A stretch of DNA of 64,000 bases from Aquila chrysaetos chrysaetos (lineage: Eukaryota; Chordata; Aves; Accipitriformes; Accipitridae). The position numbers and the translations under genes were made by a program. The notes beneath the pieces were generated by a model. The model saw only the letters and a program-made list of their open reading frames with translations. It had not been told where the DNA came from and searched no databases. Shown in pieces: positions 23,741-36,500 of this stretch. The stretch spans positions 59,255,204 through 59,319,203 of the forward strand of contig NC_044006.1 in assembly GCF_900496995.4 (NCBI RefSeq), in the 5' to 3' direction. The stretch's first letter is position 1; each line of letters starts with the position of its first letter.

Positions 23741-26700
23741 ATTCCTTTAAATTGTCTTCAGTTGTCTCTCCCCAGCCAGGCCCATCACCACCTTTTATTT
23801 CTTGTTCGAATCCCCATCTTCATTGGTTTGGTAATGCCTTGTACTATGCAGTATCAGAAACTTTATTTAGATACAGCAAGGTTAGATATACTAAATTCCC
23901 TATAGTAACTTTATATCAAATTCAGATAGACGTGCACAAAAACCTCTGTTCAGTTGAAGGGCCCAGGTCTGATATAGTAACCTCATTATATTTGGGATTC
24001 TTAGTCTGAGTTACTAACTGATTAATGCTTAATTTTTGTAAAATTGTGCTTGCATATAAATCACAGCTTGAAGATGTTTATATTTTCATGTACAGATAAT
24101 GTAACTCTTACTAGTGCTTCTTTGTAACAATTTTAATGTTTCGGTTACACTTGAATAAGTTCTGAAACTCTCCAATTGCTAAAATATTATTTTAAAATCT
24201 CTATAGATACTCACTCAAAGCATCAGGAGCACTACTTTGCATTTTGAGGCTAACTAAACTGAGTTAAGATTCCGTTCTGATTGGAGTTACTGGTATAAAT
24301 CCACTAACTGGAGCATAGCTGTTCCTGACTTCTTCCAGTGAAAATTACTTCAGATTTGGGCTCATTGTTATAAATGCTCTTTTAAATTATCTCTTGCTGT
24401 ATTAGAACTTTGAAAATGTCAAACCAGAAAAATAGTTCCATATTGTACATTTAGATATGGTAAACTAGGTTAGGAAAGGTTTAACTATTTACACAGAGTA
24501 GGACATCTGTCAGGATGAATTGATGTCATCCCTCCTCTCTAATGGGTCTACCTGTGTTATTTTTTTCTCGTTAGACAGTGGAGTTAAATAGCTGTGATCT
24601 GACCTTGCCATAACAGTTAGCTCTGCGCTACACGGGTGGAAACAGAGCAGGTTTTTAATTGCGATGAGGTAAGTTCTCTCCCTACACTTCATCAGGACTA
24701 GGACATGACTTGCTGAGCTGGTTATGTAGCCCATAACCACAGCCCTTTCCCACAGGAAGGACTCGGCAGTGGAACAACAAAGCTGGTTAATGTAATTACA
24801 TGCTATTCCATGACTCTCAAAGCATGAATGATGAAATGTGGTTTTCTGCGACACTCACCTTTTTCCTCCTTTTGCTGCTTACTGATGGCAGAAAGGTGGG
24901 GAAAGGTGTGCGTTGCAAGGTTGTGGAGGATAGAGGGGATGACACTTCCCATTGAATCCGTCTGTTTCCAAAGCCTTTCTGTTGCGAGGCCACACATGGA
25001 AGTACTGGCTACTTGCTACCTCACCGGAGTATTCTTTCACTTCAAGAGCAGGCACCTTGCTCTTGGTGCAGTATTGCACCTTCTTTTCTACCACAGTTAT
25101 TTAATGCTTAACAGTTGTTATCAAGATTAATCTATTAATAATATTTCCTGTAACTGTGAGTGGCGATTTCCTGCTTCTGGTATTTCTGTATTGCCCACTT
25201 CCCCTACCTCCTTCACAGTCTGTCCTTGTCAGAACTCTGTTCTGCTCTTGGTATTAGTCAAAATACCTACTTTCCTCAACCCTAAATTTGCCATTAACCA
25301 ACATGAAAGGGAGAGAAGGTGACTATTTAATTTCCTATAACTGATAAAAAAATATAGACATTGCAAACACTTCTATATCTTGTAAGGTTTATTAAAATAG
25401 AGGAGATAACCCTTTCTAAATGTCATACACATTATAAAGCTTGTTTACATCACATTATTACCACTAGGGTTTTTTTCAGAGGAAACAGCATTGTAGATCC
25501 CTTTTTTTCTGGTAGCATCTTAAGGCTTTATGCACAATGACCACCACAAATGCTGTCTACACTTCTGAGCAGAAATGAGAGACCTGACCTGCGTCATCGC
25601 TCACATTTAGAGACTCACTTATCAAGTGGAATACCACCCGAGACCTTGAGATATGAGCAAATGTCTATATTTATCACCAATAGCCCTTTTTCCACAAACT
25701 CTTGCCACATGATGTCATAGCGTGGGTTATATCTCTAATGACTAGTGCACCCATACAGTGAATAAGATTTTAATTTTAACGTGACAGTGTAGCAGAAGCT
25801 GAACAACAAACTGTGAGGCAAAGCTCTCCGAGACACAGCACTTGTTTTATGCAGCGTATTCACACCTCAGAAGTAAGTGAGGATACACCTTCTCTCCTTT
25901 TTATGTTAGTGGTACATTTAGGGTTGAACAAGTAGGTAGTCTAGTTAATACCAACACTTAAGCCAGCACAAAGCAGCTGGCATCAGGAGAAGAAAAAAGA
26001 GACTGGGAGTGGGAAAGAGCAGAATTTTTTCTTTTGGCAGTGCTGTTGGTTCGTGACATCTTCACAAGTTCACTAACTATACCCTGAATAAGTTAGCTGT
26101 AGCTTGGTAATTTTATGAAAGGAATAATACGCTATGATATGATCACCTGCAGGCAACAGAGGATAAAACTGATGATTCAGGAAGTTCCTTCTAGTTCCAT
26201 CTTATCTGTATTTCTTCCCTGTATTGGAAGATCCTTGATACAGATTTCTATTTTCTATTAATTTAAAAATTTTGTCCTTGATATACCACTTCAAATTATT
26301 AATAAAAATTAAACATTCATTTTCCAATTACATACAAAGAGCTATTAATTCATTAAATACTTCAGCCAGAAATATCTTCGGCTGAACGGCTGTAATGTTG
26401 GCACAAAAAAAAGATGCAGTGGAAACGCTTATTCAGTGTCATTCAATACATCATTTAAGCTAACTTCTTCCTTCTTCACTAACAAATGTTCCTGGTGATG
26501 TAATTAATTTGTTCCTTCTATGTCAATCATGTATCTACTACACATTAAAGCTAAAAGTAGTTCCACTCTCAGGCATCTAGTTTTACGTCAGTGAATACCG
26601 CTGTTGTTCCACAGCTGTTTTTGTGATCGTGGTTTGCCTTCTAAACAATCTAAACAATTCCTGGAATGTGCAGCATAACCAGTGGTAACAGTCACCTCAG

Positions 26701-29700
26701 GAGAAACTTTAACCACAGGAGATGTTTATGCTTTATTACTACAGAGATTGTTTCAAGATCTATTCTGTATTAGCAAAGGACGGTACATTACCCTATAATG
26801 AGTGAACCAGAAGCCCAGGAACGTTAATCTACGGAAGACGGTGAAAGGCATCTCCATTGCTTTCCAGACCCCTCTAGTGCCTGTGAGGCCACAATATGCA
26901 GGCAAAAGTGACAGAAGTGGCAAATGCAGGAATATTCTGGAAGCAATCAATCTGTGTGTTGTGTTTTATCCAGGCCACACTAAAGCAAAGTTTAGTTTTT
27001 CCCTGGGATCAACAGCAGCTCTATATGCAGCTCAGAGAAACAGCAAAAACCCATCTTCTGGTAGCGAAAGGCACTAAAGGCACAACCACATGCCCCTGGC
27101 TTTTATAGATACCTTGCATTGAAGACACTCAAATTCTTCCTTGAAATTTCTTTTTCACAAGAACTGTATTCATAGCACTTGAACATTCCTCTCTGGAACA
27201 AACCATGGTTTAGGACATTATTGTTAAAACCCTGTGTCAGACATCTAAGAAAACGACCTTTTAGGTAAGCGTGGATTTCTGTTAACTGCTAGTATGAAAG
27301 CTGAAAACTAGCCATGAAATGCTTGTGCGCAGCAGTTCAATGGGATTTTTGTCATTGATCATCCAGAGAGACTGGATTCCCCCCAGGCCAAGTACATGTG
27401 ACTAACACTGGGTGCTCAGTTATGGAAAATGTTGGTTACATTACATTGTCAGTGTTTAATAACACCACAGGTAAAACACACCACGGTGAGATTCTCTTTC
27501 CATTTACTTCACATGAGGTAATAAATATGTTAAATGTAGTATACTATTAACACTAAGTGGTATAAATGTTTGTTGTGTCTCTCGGTTACCTAGCAACAGA
27601 TTTTGATTATATTTTAACCTTATTAGCAAGCTTACTATGTGCATTTTAACTGAAAATATAGGTAAGACATTATATCTAGAGACTAAAAGAACAATCTATC
27701 TGCTACCATTACCAGAAACTGCTGGCATATTTAGTGTGTATTTCAGGACATTCCTTGGATTTTTGTTCAGAGATAAACAAGTTATTTTTGTCCAGAATAT
27801 GCTATAGTAGAGCATCAGAATACTAACACGATGGTAATTTGGGCGTACATAATAAATCTGTTTCTTTCCTCCAGTGAAGCACCACAAGCATTGTACCTCA
27901 TTGTAACTAACAATCAGAATCAAACAGCTGCCCATCCGTTAATGTACCACTGTTCCAAACAACCTATGGTTTTGGACAGGCAGAACAGGCATTAGTGGGA
28001 GTTTCTGTAATATCCTTGAAGAAAGAAAATTGCAGTACTGAGTATTCAAAATGCAGCACTCACTTATGACAGAAGTGCTCTTATTCTGCTGGATCTATTT
28101 ACTATTCTCTTAACAGAAAGAACTGCCTCTCTCCCCCCCGCCCCCCTCTGTTACCAGACTATTTAAGACTTTAAACCCACCACCCTGTAGTCAGCTCTGG
28201 CGTTTACTAGCAGACAGAGCAGCAATTCACTAAGCAAAACCACAGAGATAGCTTTTTTAAACTAAAAAGAGTAGGCAGAAGAGCTGGTGAGCATGAAGTA
28301 ATGTACATCTTTATTATAATAACAATGAACAAACCCACAATGAACTGCTACTGGCACATTTAAAACCCCCTAGGAGGGGGCAACTTCCAGTGATTTTACA
28401 TTAAATCACCTATGAATATATTAGAACACATTTTAACTTGGAAATGCACCTTGTCAAGTTTTGACTAAGAAGTAAAACTAAACAGGAGTCTTTCCTTTGC
28501 TCCAAGCCTTCATTTCAAGGAGGGAAGATTTCAATTTACCACTATTTGATCAATATATATTCCTCCCTAAGCAATGATTAGTCCAGAAATAAAGACTCAC
28601 TGACTGATATCACAAGCTATATTTAAAACAAAGTTCTGAACATTCTGAAATACAAGAGTCACTCGGTAATTTCAGAGCAGTTGTAATATTTTATCCCCCT
28701 GTAACAGGCTGCCAGAAATGCTCCTGGCTAATGCCCATCACCAATTCTTCTAAAGATATCAACTTTCTGGCTGTAGCAGGTAAGTCAGCACATTTGGGTT
28801 TTGATTCATACCTGATACACCTCTTACAGTTCAACTTTGGAGGCAGTAATTTTGGATATATATTGACTCTGTAAATTTTTATTAAGAGGTTCCCAGTAAT
28901 GCATGGAATTAGCTGCTGTGTTTTATCCAGAATAAAAAAGCAAGGTGGATGTGAAAATTGTTCCCATAAATATCCACAGTTTTTAGCATGAAGGATTTCA
29001 GCAGTTTTCCTTCGATATGCAAGTTAGCCAGGGGGATCAGAACATGTTTTCTGTGTAAAGAGAATGAAATTCCATATTGTGTTGCTGGTAGCCCTGGAAT
29101 CAGCTGCAGAGATTGAAGATCCCTGGACGTGGATCCAAAAGACAACCAAGGCTCCAAAGAAACAATTATTTTTCACATTGCAGTCTGTTGCAAGTGATCC
29201 TCTTGGTTACATCTTTTTAATTAACATAAATGGAACAAGGAAAAATTTTTCAGGATATCCAAATAGAGGAATTTTTTTTGTTGTTTGGTTGTTTTTTTAA
29301 AGTTCTGCAATCTGCTTGGATTACTAAAGCTTTTCCGAAGATATCTGAGATTCTGGGATGGAATCCAGAACATTTTTTAAATATCACTTTGAAATTACAT
29401 ATATCGATACCTTTTTTTTTTCCCCCATTTTGGTAGGAATCAATGTCTGTGTTAACACTTGATCATAGTGTAAACTGGTGTTTCTTGGTCAGCATGCCTG
29501 TCAGAACATAATCAAATCCAGTGGTACAGATAACGTCATCCTTCATGGACGAAGGGTTAGATACAACTTTATTTATATCACAGCTAAGGCTAAAAGACGT
29601 GGCTTAATTTTAAGACACTACAGGCATTAATAAACCAATTATCAATGATCCCTATGAGACCTATATTTTAAATCTGGTCTCTCCTGTTATTATGTGATGA

Positions 29701-29949
29701 TTTATATCATACTTTTTCGGTATGCATGCACTACATTTTCCGAAGCAGGACTGCAGGCGGACAAATAGCAGCTTGCGACAGTGACTGTCAGAAAACTAAT
29801 GAATGAATATTATTCCTACCCCAGCTGCAAATTATGAATCATGACACTGATTACAGGCAGGCAGAAGCATCGTTCCTTTTCAATAATAGCATGGATACAA
29901 CACAGCATCAGTCAACTGTCGGCAGAACATCTCCAATAATTTACACTTG
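23741..29949. other. Intergenic between the two genes, no gene recognised
   Basis: No frame with family resemblance, no clear transposon and no RNA gene was seen. Sequence composition becomes GC-rich from about 29.95 kb, where the OTUD1 island begins. Confidence 0.5.
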
Positions 29950-30474
29950 ACTGTCAAGCCCGAAAATCGGACTGCTTGGCCGACAAACTGTCTCAAGAGA
30001 AATTCCTTTCGCTGCCCTCCCTGGCATTTCCCCGGCCGGCCCCCAGAACACCCAGCGCCGCCGTCCCCTCTTTGAAGCTTCCCCAACGCTTCCCGTCACC
30101 AAACCATCTCACGGCCGGTGCCCAGCCCAGCGTAGCCGAAGTTCCGTGCCGGCAGCCCGACACGGCAGAGAGCAGCCATTTCTCCCCGAAACGCTCCTCA
30201 GACGGAGGCACCTGTTTCCGCCAGCCTCCCCGCGCCTCCCCGCCACGGCCTCGGCTACGGAGCGCGGCTTCCCCGGCACCGGCTCCCAGGCGGCGGGGCT
30301 GAAGCAGACCCGGGGAGCCGGCCCCACACGAGAGAGCCCAGCCCGGGGCCCCCACAGACTGCCCGCCCGCTCCCCGCCAGGCCCGGCGCCGCTGAGGGGC
30401 GAAACGCCCCGGCCCTCCCCGCGTCCCCTTCCGCCAGGGGGCGGGGCGGGGCGGTGCTCGCTGAGGTCACGCAT

Positions 30475-30494
30475 CTCGGCTCGGCTCGGCTCGG
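30475..30494. repeat. (CTCGG)4 pentanucleotide repeat
   Basis: Four perfect units in the OTUD1 promoter, followed directly by C-rich GC boxes. Confidence 0.9.
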
Positions 30495-30897
30495 CCCCGC
30501 CCCCCGGCCCCGGCCCCGCCCCCTCCCCACCCCCTCCTCGCCCCCCCCCGCCCCCCCCCCCGCATTCCAACGTGCCTCAGCCCTGAGGTAAACACGGGCG
30601 CGGCCCCGCCCCCGGGCCCGGCCTCCAGCAGCTTCCAGAAGGGCCGGAGCGCGGCGGGCGCGCGCGCCCGCGGAGGGGCCGGGCCGGGCCGGGCGGCGGC
30701 GGGGCCGCGCGGCGCTGGTGGCGCAGTCGGAATTGCCGCCGCCGCCGCGGGGCCCAGCCGGCAGCGGGGCGCGCAGGGGCGGGGCGGCGGCGGGGGGGTG
30801 ATGCCCTTGTTTATTTTTACCCGGGCGGCTCATCCTCCCCGGCAGCCCCGGCGCGGCCCCCGCCGCCGCTCCCCGCCCCGGCTCCGACGGCGCCGCC

Positions 30898-30904
30898 TAT
30901 AAAG
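30898..30904 (+). promoter_or_regulatory. OTUD1: TATA box (TATAAAG) upstream of OTUD1
   Basis: TATAAAG is flanked by GC-rich sequence, the classic context. It ends 22 bases before the ATG, so a start about 30 bp downstream of the TATA would fall at or just past the first codon. Confidence 0.6.
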
Positions 30905-30926
30905 CGCCGCCCGCGGGGAGCCGAGG

Positions 30927-32279
30927 ATGCAGCTCTACAGCTCCGTGATCACCCACTACCCGGCGGGCGGGACGGCCGCCGCAGCCGCCGCCTCAGCGGC
31001 CTCGCCGAGCGCAGCCGGCGTCTTTAAGGTCTCCCTGTCGCCGGGACCCCCCGCCGCGGAGGCACCGAGCGCCGCCGACGCCGCGGGCCCGAGCCCGGCC
31101 GCCGAGAGCCCCGCCAAGGACGCCTTCGCTCCCGGCGGGGGAAGCAGCAGCAGCAGCGCCGCCGCCATGCCCGCCTTCTCCTCCTGCCTGGAGGTGATGC
31201 CGAGCGGCCCCGCGGCGGGCCCCGGCGGCCGGCCGGCGGGCGGCCCGCAGTACAGCTCCTGCGCGCAGGTCACCGTCAGCCGCCGGCGGCCGCTGGAGCG
31301 GATCGTGCCCATCCGCATCGTGCAGCGAGCCGAGGCCCCCGGCGAGCTGGTGCCGGCCTCGCCGCGCAGCCGCGCCTGGCTGGAGGGCATCCTGGAGAGC
31401 ATGCGGCAGGCCGGGGGGGACGGCGAGGCCGCCGCCCTGCCGCCGCCCGCCGAGGAGCCCAGCAACCGCAGCCTCCGCCTCAGCGAGCACTGCCAGGCGC
31501 TGCAGGCGGCGGCCGCCGGCGCCCAGCCCGGGCTGCTCCCCGGCCGTCGCCCCGCCGCGGAGAGGAGCAGCGGCGGCCAGGCGCAGCCCGCCGGCGGCCC
31601 CTCGCCCGCGGAGGGGCGGGAGGAGCAGGAGGAGGAGGACGACGGAGCGGGCCCCGACGCGCGCAGGGGGCCCGGCGGCAGGCCGGAGCGCAGCGAGAAG
31701 CTGGCGCTGTACCTGGCCGAGGTGGAGAAGCAGGACAAGTACCTGCGGCAGAAGGGCCGGTACCGCTTCCACATCATCCCCGACGGGAACTGCCTCTACC
31801 GCGCCGTCTGCAAGGCGGTCTACGGCGACCAGCGGCTGCACAGCGAGCTCCGCGAGCAGACCGTGCACTACATCGCCGACCACCTGGACCACTTCAACCC
31901 CATCATCGAGGGCGACGTGGGAGAGTTCCTCATTGGCGCCGCCCAGGACGGGGCCTGGGCCGGCTACCCGGAGCTGCTGGCCATGGGGCAAATGCTGAAC
32001 GTGAACATCCACCTCACCACGGGCGGGCGGCCCGAGAGCCCCACCGTTTCCACCATGGTTCACTACCTGGGGCCCGAGGACCCGACACGGCCCAGTATCT
32101 GGCTGAGCTGGCTTAGCAACGGGCACTACGACGCTGTGCTGGACCGCCTGTGCCCCAACCCGGAGTACGAGGCGTGGTGCAGACAGACTCAGGTACAGCG
32201 CAGACGGGATGAGGAGCTGGCCAAGTCCATGGCAGTGTCCTTGTCCAAGATGTATATTGAGCAGAATGCCTGCTCTTGA
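30927..32279 (+). CDS. OTUD1: OTU-family deubiquitinase OTUD1, intronless
   Basis: Single-exon frame of 450 residues; the human protein is about 481. The N terminus MQLYSSV and the internal MPAFSSC are as I recall them in human OTUD1, which supports this start. Residues 1-240 are Ala/Pro/Gly-rich and low in complexity. A charged segment (EKLALYLAEVEKQDKYLRQ) leads into the OTU cysteine-protease domain from about residue 279 to 407. The catalytic loop IIPDGNCLYRAV carries D286 and C289, and H400 lies in WLSNGHYD, so the triad residues are intact. The C terminus has a ubiquitin-interacting motif, DEELAKSMAVSLS (about 428-440), which in the family favours K63-linked chains. Known family roles include control of innate immune signalling, p53 and TGF-beta/SMAD7. 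The stop is TGA at 32277-32279. Confidence 0.97.
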   Translation: MQLYSSVITHYPAGGTAAAAAASAASPSAAGVFKVSLSPGPPAAEAPSAADAAGPSPAAESPAKDAFAPGGGSSSSSAAAMPAFSSCLEVMPSGPAAGPGGRPAGGPQYSSCAQVTVSRRRPLERIVPIRIVQRAEAPGELVPASPRSRAWLEGILESMRQAGGDGEAAALPPPAEEPSNRSLRLSEHCQALQAAAAGAQPGLLPGRRPAAERSSGGQAQPAGGPSPAEGREEQEEEDDGAGPDARRGPGGRPERSEKLALYLAEVEKQDKYLRQKGRYRFHIIPDGNCLYRAVCKAVYGDQRLHSELREQTVHYIADHLDHFNPIIEGDVGEFLIGAAQDGAWAGYPELLAMGQMLNVNIHLTTGGRPESPTVSTMVHYLGPEDPTRPSIWLSWLSNGHYDAVLDRLCPNPEYEAWCRQTQVQRRRDEELAKSMAVSLSKMYIEQNACS

Positions 32280-33510
32280 GACCTCCGGGGCCTCAGGCTG
32301 GGAGCTTTGCTGCAGGGACTGAGACAGACAGAAGGCGTGCTGGCTGTGATGGTGATGCCTTAATCCTTAATGAAGCAGCGGCACCCCAGACTGAGAAGGA
32401 CCGTAGATTGTGGGGGATAAATACAAACGTGTTTGTAATATTCTGTTGTAAAAACTTAGCCTCGGATTATTTGCAAGCAGATTCTCCGTGTATGTTTGTG
32501 TCACCCCTCCCCACTCTCTCTCTCTATTTTCTATAAGAATGTATTTTTTGCACAATATTTTTAAACTGTTACCTCCATCTTCTACATCTTGCATTAGTAT
32601 CTGGCTTTCAGCTGTACAGCCAAAAACGTTTGTAAACAGTTTTTGTAAATAAGGCTTATGATGTAACAGCTGTTTTTTGCTGTGTTTTTTACCCATAAAC
32701 CTTATATTTTTACCAAATGAAGTTGATGTCAAACTGACCCTCCCTAATTGATGAAAGCACCGTGGGTATTTTCTTGCAAAACTAAAACAATGGGTTTTGT
32801 AAAAGTGCAGCAAAGTATGAACAGACTGCTTTTCAGAACAGTTGCTTTCTCTGCCTGGAGCACAGAACAGGTCCTTTGAGCCAGTTGGAATGCAGCTACA
32901 CATGAACAGTACAGGGAGCAATTGACTCTTCTGTATTTAATTACTGTTTTGAGTAAACTGGCCTCTTGTTGCTGGGTTGGCTCGCCCTCTGCTCCATTTA
33001 TATTATTTATCTGTAATAACAGAACATTAACTTGCAATAGAATGTTGTGACTAGATAATAGTCTCCTGCTTTGGTAATAATTGCCTTGGCTGCACCTCGG
33101 TGTTTGTGTTCTTGTTTCTGGGGTTATGGTGTCTTTTGTATAAGCCCTGCTTCTTTTTTGGCACTGGTGTTGCACCAACAAATCATTATCTGATCACAAC
33201 ATTTTATTCACTTGACGCTATTTTCTAACCAAGAAATCAGGAATGGTATTCTACATTATGGTTTAAAAAAAAAAAAAAGTATTTAAATTGAGGTTTGTAT
33301 GGTTTGCTGGGTCAAACATTTAAATGTTTCCAGTCTGAATTCTGTCTCTTCTACTTTCTGATTAACTTGTTAGATATATTTATTAAGTAATGCAGTTTGT
33401 ACTTTTTTTATTTTGTAATATATTGTGATTTTGGAATTTATACTGTATTTGTATAATAGGAATATTCACAGCTAAAATGGAATGAATAAAGAATATAATT
33501 TTACTTCTGC
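32280..33510 (+). other. OTUD1: OTUD1 3' untranslated region
   Basis: AT-rich sequence follows the stop and runs to the poly(A) signal at 33485. It contains a Pumilio consensus TGTAAATA at 32644-32651, several ATTTA-type motifs and a poly-A run near 33264, all common in unstable regulatory mRNAs. The end is inferred from the signal. Confidence 0.7.
33485..33490 (+). terminator. OTUD1: AATAAA poly(A) signal for OTUD1
   Basis: This is a canonical hexamer about 1.2 kb after the stop, followed by T-rich sequence. Confidence 0.7.
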
Positions 33511-36500
33511 TCTTCCGCCCTTTGAATTCCTGGTGTGGTGAAGAACTGCAGGTGCATTCCCAAGACCCTTTATTTAGCTTCTCTGCCTTAGATTCCTCAA
33601 TTAAGAGGTGGGAAGAAGGGGCATGGTACTTTACAAGTGTGAGCCACTGATAATTTTGGTGTCTGAATATGAGAAAGGCAAGCATTTAAAGACAGTTGAA
33701 TATCTGTAATTCTTTTGTAACTGTGAGAGATCCTAGCATATCTCTTTGCCAATGAGAAACACTTTTGTATATTAATATGCCTTAGAAGAGGGGTTCTCGA
33801 GCGTAGTACCCGGGCTGGTAATGCCAGTGGTTGTGATGAACCAGCTCTCTGCTGGGCCGTGCACACTTGGGTTTGGACTTTGGTAATTGGGAATCTCCAT
33901 TCTGCAGCCAGTCCCAAACTCATTTTAGATAGGCCCTGTCACCAGTGATACCTTGGCAACCTGCTTGTTACTTGAACAGAAGTGACGTCATAAGGAAATA
34001 CAGCTTTTTGCTACCCTTACAACATGGAAATGCCTCGCAAGTTGTTGAACAGTACTCTGTGTGCGTGTGCATGCATGCATGGATTTACAAATCTACCCCT
34101 GATCTCTAAAAATACTAGAAGGCCATCCTTAAATGACGGAAGGGTACCGGGTTAAAATTAGAATTAAAAATGAACTAAATAGCTGAAGTGCAGCAGTCTT
34201 AATTGAGCACACTTGTGATAAAGAGCTGCAGGTTTGATTGTGTGTATATTTGGTACTGTTTCACAAGATGCAAAGAGTAGATTTAAATAAATTTAATATG
34301 TTATTTCTGAAATACTGGTAAATGCAGACTATGTTTTTCCCCATTTTCTTCACACACAATCATGCTTTTTCTTTAAAGGTTAAATAATGGTGGAAAAAAC
34401 CAGTCTTGCTAGTCCACTATTGCTTAGCTTTACTGAATCTCTCGAAAGCTGAGTTCTGAGGTAAGAGCAAGGCAAAGATGCAGACATGGATGTGTTCATG
34501 AGGAACAGAGAGAGCTGATGAGAAAAATGGCTACTTGGGTGGCTGTAAGCACAAAAATCCAGCATCACTAAGTATCAGTTATGTGCTTGACTGATTAAAA
34601 ACTTGTATCCCAGACTGCTTAGGTTTTGGGTTGGATATGATGAATTCATTTGAAGTTGTCAATATTCCAAACTTTAAAAAAAACTGTTTCTTTTAGGTCT
34701 TCTGAAATTGCCATTTTCAGCTATATCATGAATTGTGATTACAAATTTTGTTTGTGTTTTGTGGCACAAACCTTAGAAACACTCGCAGAGTAAGGTAAGC
34801 GAAGAAGGATTGATATTGCATAGTGTTCACTCTCCGAGGTATAACTTATATTAAAATATCAACAAAAAAGTAGTGTTAAAAAATAATAGCGCCGAACCCT
34901 GGGATAAGTTCCCGCAGGGTTCCTTAGCAATTTTGATGCTACTGCATGAGTCACAGGGACATGCAGATAACTTTAAGGAATTTGAAAAAACTAGGTTACC
35001 TGTTGAACTAGTTTGCAAAGACATGGAGGATGTATCACTGCAGGATGTAACAAGGCACTTGTTTTTGCAGCTTGCATTACATACTGTATCTGCTCTAGAA
35101 GGAAACGACAAAAATGGCATGTCAGACGTTTCAGGCACGTGGAAAGTGAAAACTTTTTTGTAGCTCTGGTGTTTAAAGTTCAGCTGAGACACTTGGGTTC
35201 AGATGCAAGCTAGTGGTGTCTTGCTTGAGTAGCAGCAGTAGAGGCAGTTTTGTGGAGTAGGTGTATAGAGGTAGTGATCCTAATATGGACAAAGCGTTAC
35301 AAAACTGCTTGTAACATTGTCGCTTGCCCCCAGCAAAAGCACAAGTAGATGCAAGTTTTCAAGTTTTCCCTCACTGTCCCCTGTTCAACAATTCCAGTGA
35401 CGAAGGAAAGGACAGATGTTGTCCTTGCTCATAATTTCAGTACCCGATTATTTTAACCTTGGCTAATCACTTGCGTAACCCAGCTAATCCTTAGACCTGT
35501 CTGAGGACGTTGGTGAACAGACTCCTTGTTATTGACGATAGGTGAGAAGGAGAGCTTGATTTTCAATACTCAGTTGTATGGTCCTTTAAGCCAGGTAGAA
35601 AAAGCTTGAATTCTAAACTGAGCAAATGTGAATTGGAGTCTGTGGGAGCATAAACTTTGCGGTGCCATCTTTGCTTGTATTTTATAATACAATTGTGAAT
35701 TAGTTGACTTGTTGGATGTTTCATTTCAGGAGTTTCTTAGGTTGCCAAGACTATGGCATTCTGTCACTCAACATGCAATGGATATGTTAGAATTTTTCTG
35801 TGTGTTGAACAGGCTCTGTTACACAAAGCGAGGTTTGCAAGAACTGAATTGGTTTGTATGTACAATGAATGCATCCTAAAATAAGGGTGGTGGGAAAGGG
35901 AAGATTTGTGTTAGTGTCATTGTTCTTCATCTCAGTCAATGGTTTTCTTTTTGGAAAGTTCAGTGGATGACACTTCATGCTTAGTAACTTGCTTGGGATG
36001 CATAAAAGTATAAAAGTTGCCTAATGCCAGCTACTGGGTTTATCTGTCCTGTTGTACTTGGCTGGTACATTACATGTGTACAAGGTAAATCTGCTACATT
36101 AATGTCACTTGTAATAAAGGTGTATTTCAGTACTCCTTCTACATGTACAAAACCGCGTGCATCCAAATATTTCTTCTCTCTGCTTTTGCTTTTATTATGT
36201 CAGAATTAGTTGCTAGGATTTTTGAGATGAGATTCTAATTTTGGTTTAGTGGTTTGTCAGTGTGCACATACATGGCTTCTGAATCTAAGCAGAAAATGAT
36301 GATGGGTATCTCACAACAGGGACAAGTACCTGGCATTAACCATTTTTTGCTTATTTTTTGTTTATACTCTTTCATACATATTTAACAGTTTATTGATATG
36401 CATTGATAAGTGTTCCTAGGATGTTGGTGCAAAATGAAAAAAACCTCAGCTTTGGTGTTAAAAAGATTGTCCCATTTCTGAATGGCATGGTTATATGAAA

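Larger units (their letters stand above)
29950..30926 (+). promoter_or_regulatory. OTUD1: OTUD1 CpG-island promoter
   Basis: GC-rich sequence begins at about 29.95 kb and continues through the CDS. It has clustered GC boxes around 30437 and 30495-30562, a TGAGGTCACG nuclear-receptor/CRE-like site near 30462, a (CTCGG)4 repeat at 30475-30494, and a heat-shock-like TTCCAGAA near 30632. A TATA box lies at 30898. The C-rich block at 30495-30562 has many C runs and could form a G-quadruplex on the minus strand. The transcription start is not known; most of the island probably lies upstream of it. Confidence 0.75.

Noticed and set aside
29976-30833. Several frames of 100-190 residues upstream of OTUD1
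   Set aside because: Same GC-content effect in the OTUD1 promoter island; no family resemblance.
30956-32126. Minus-strand frames of 273 and 377 residues opposite OTUD1
   Set aside because: They are shadows of the OTUD1 coding sequence on the other strand.
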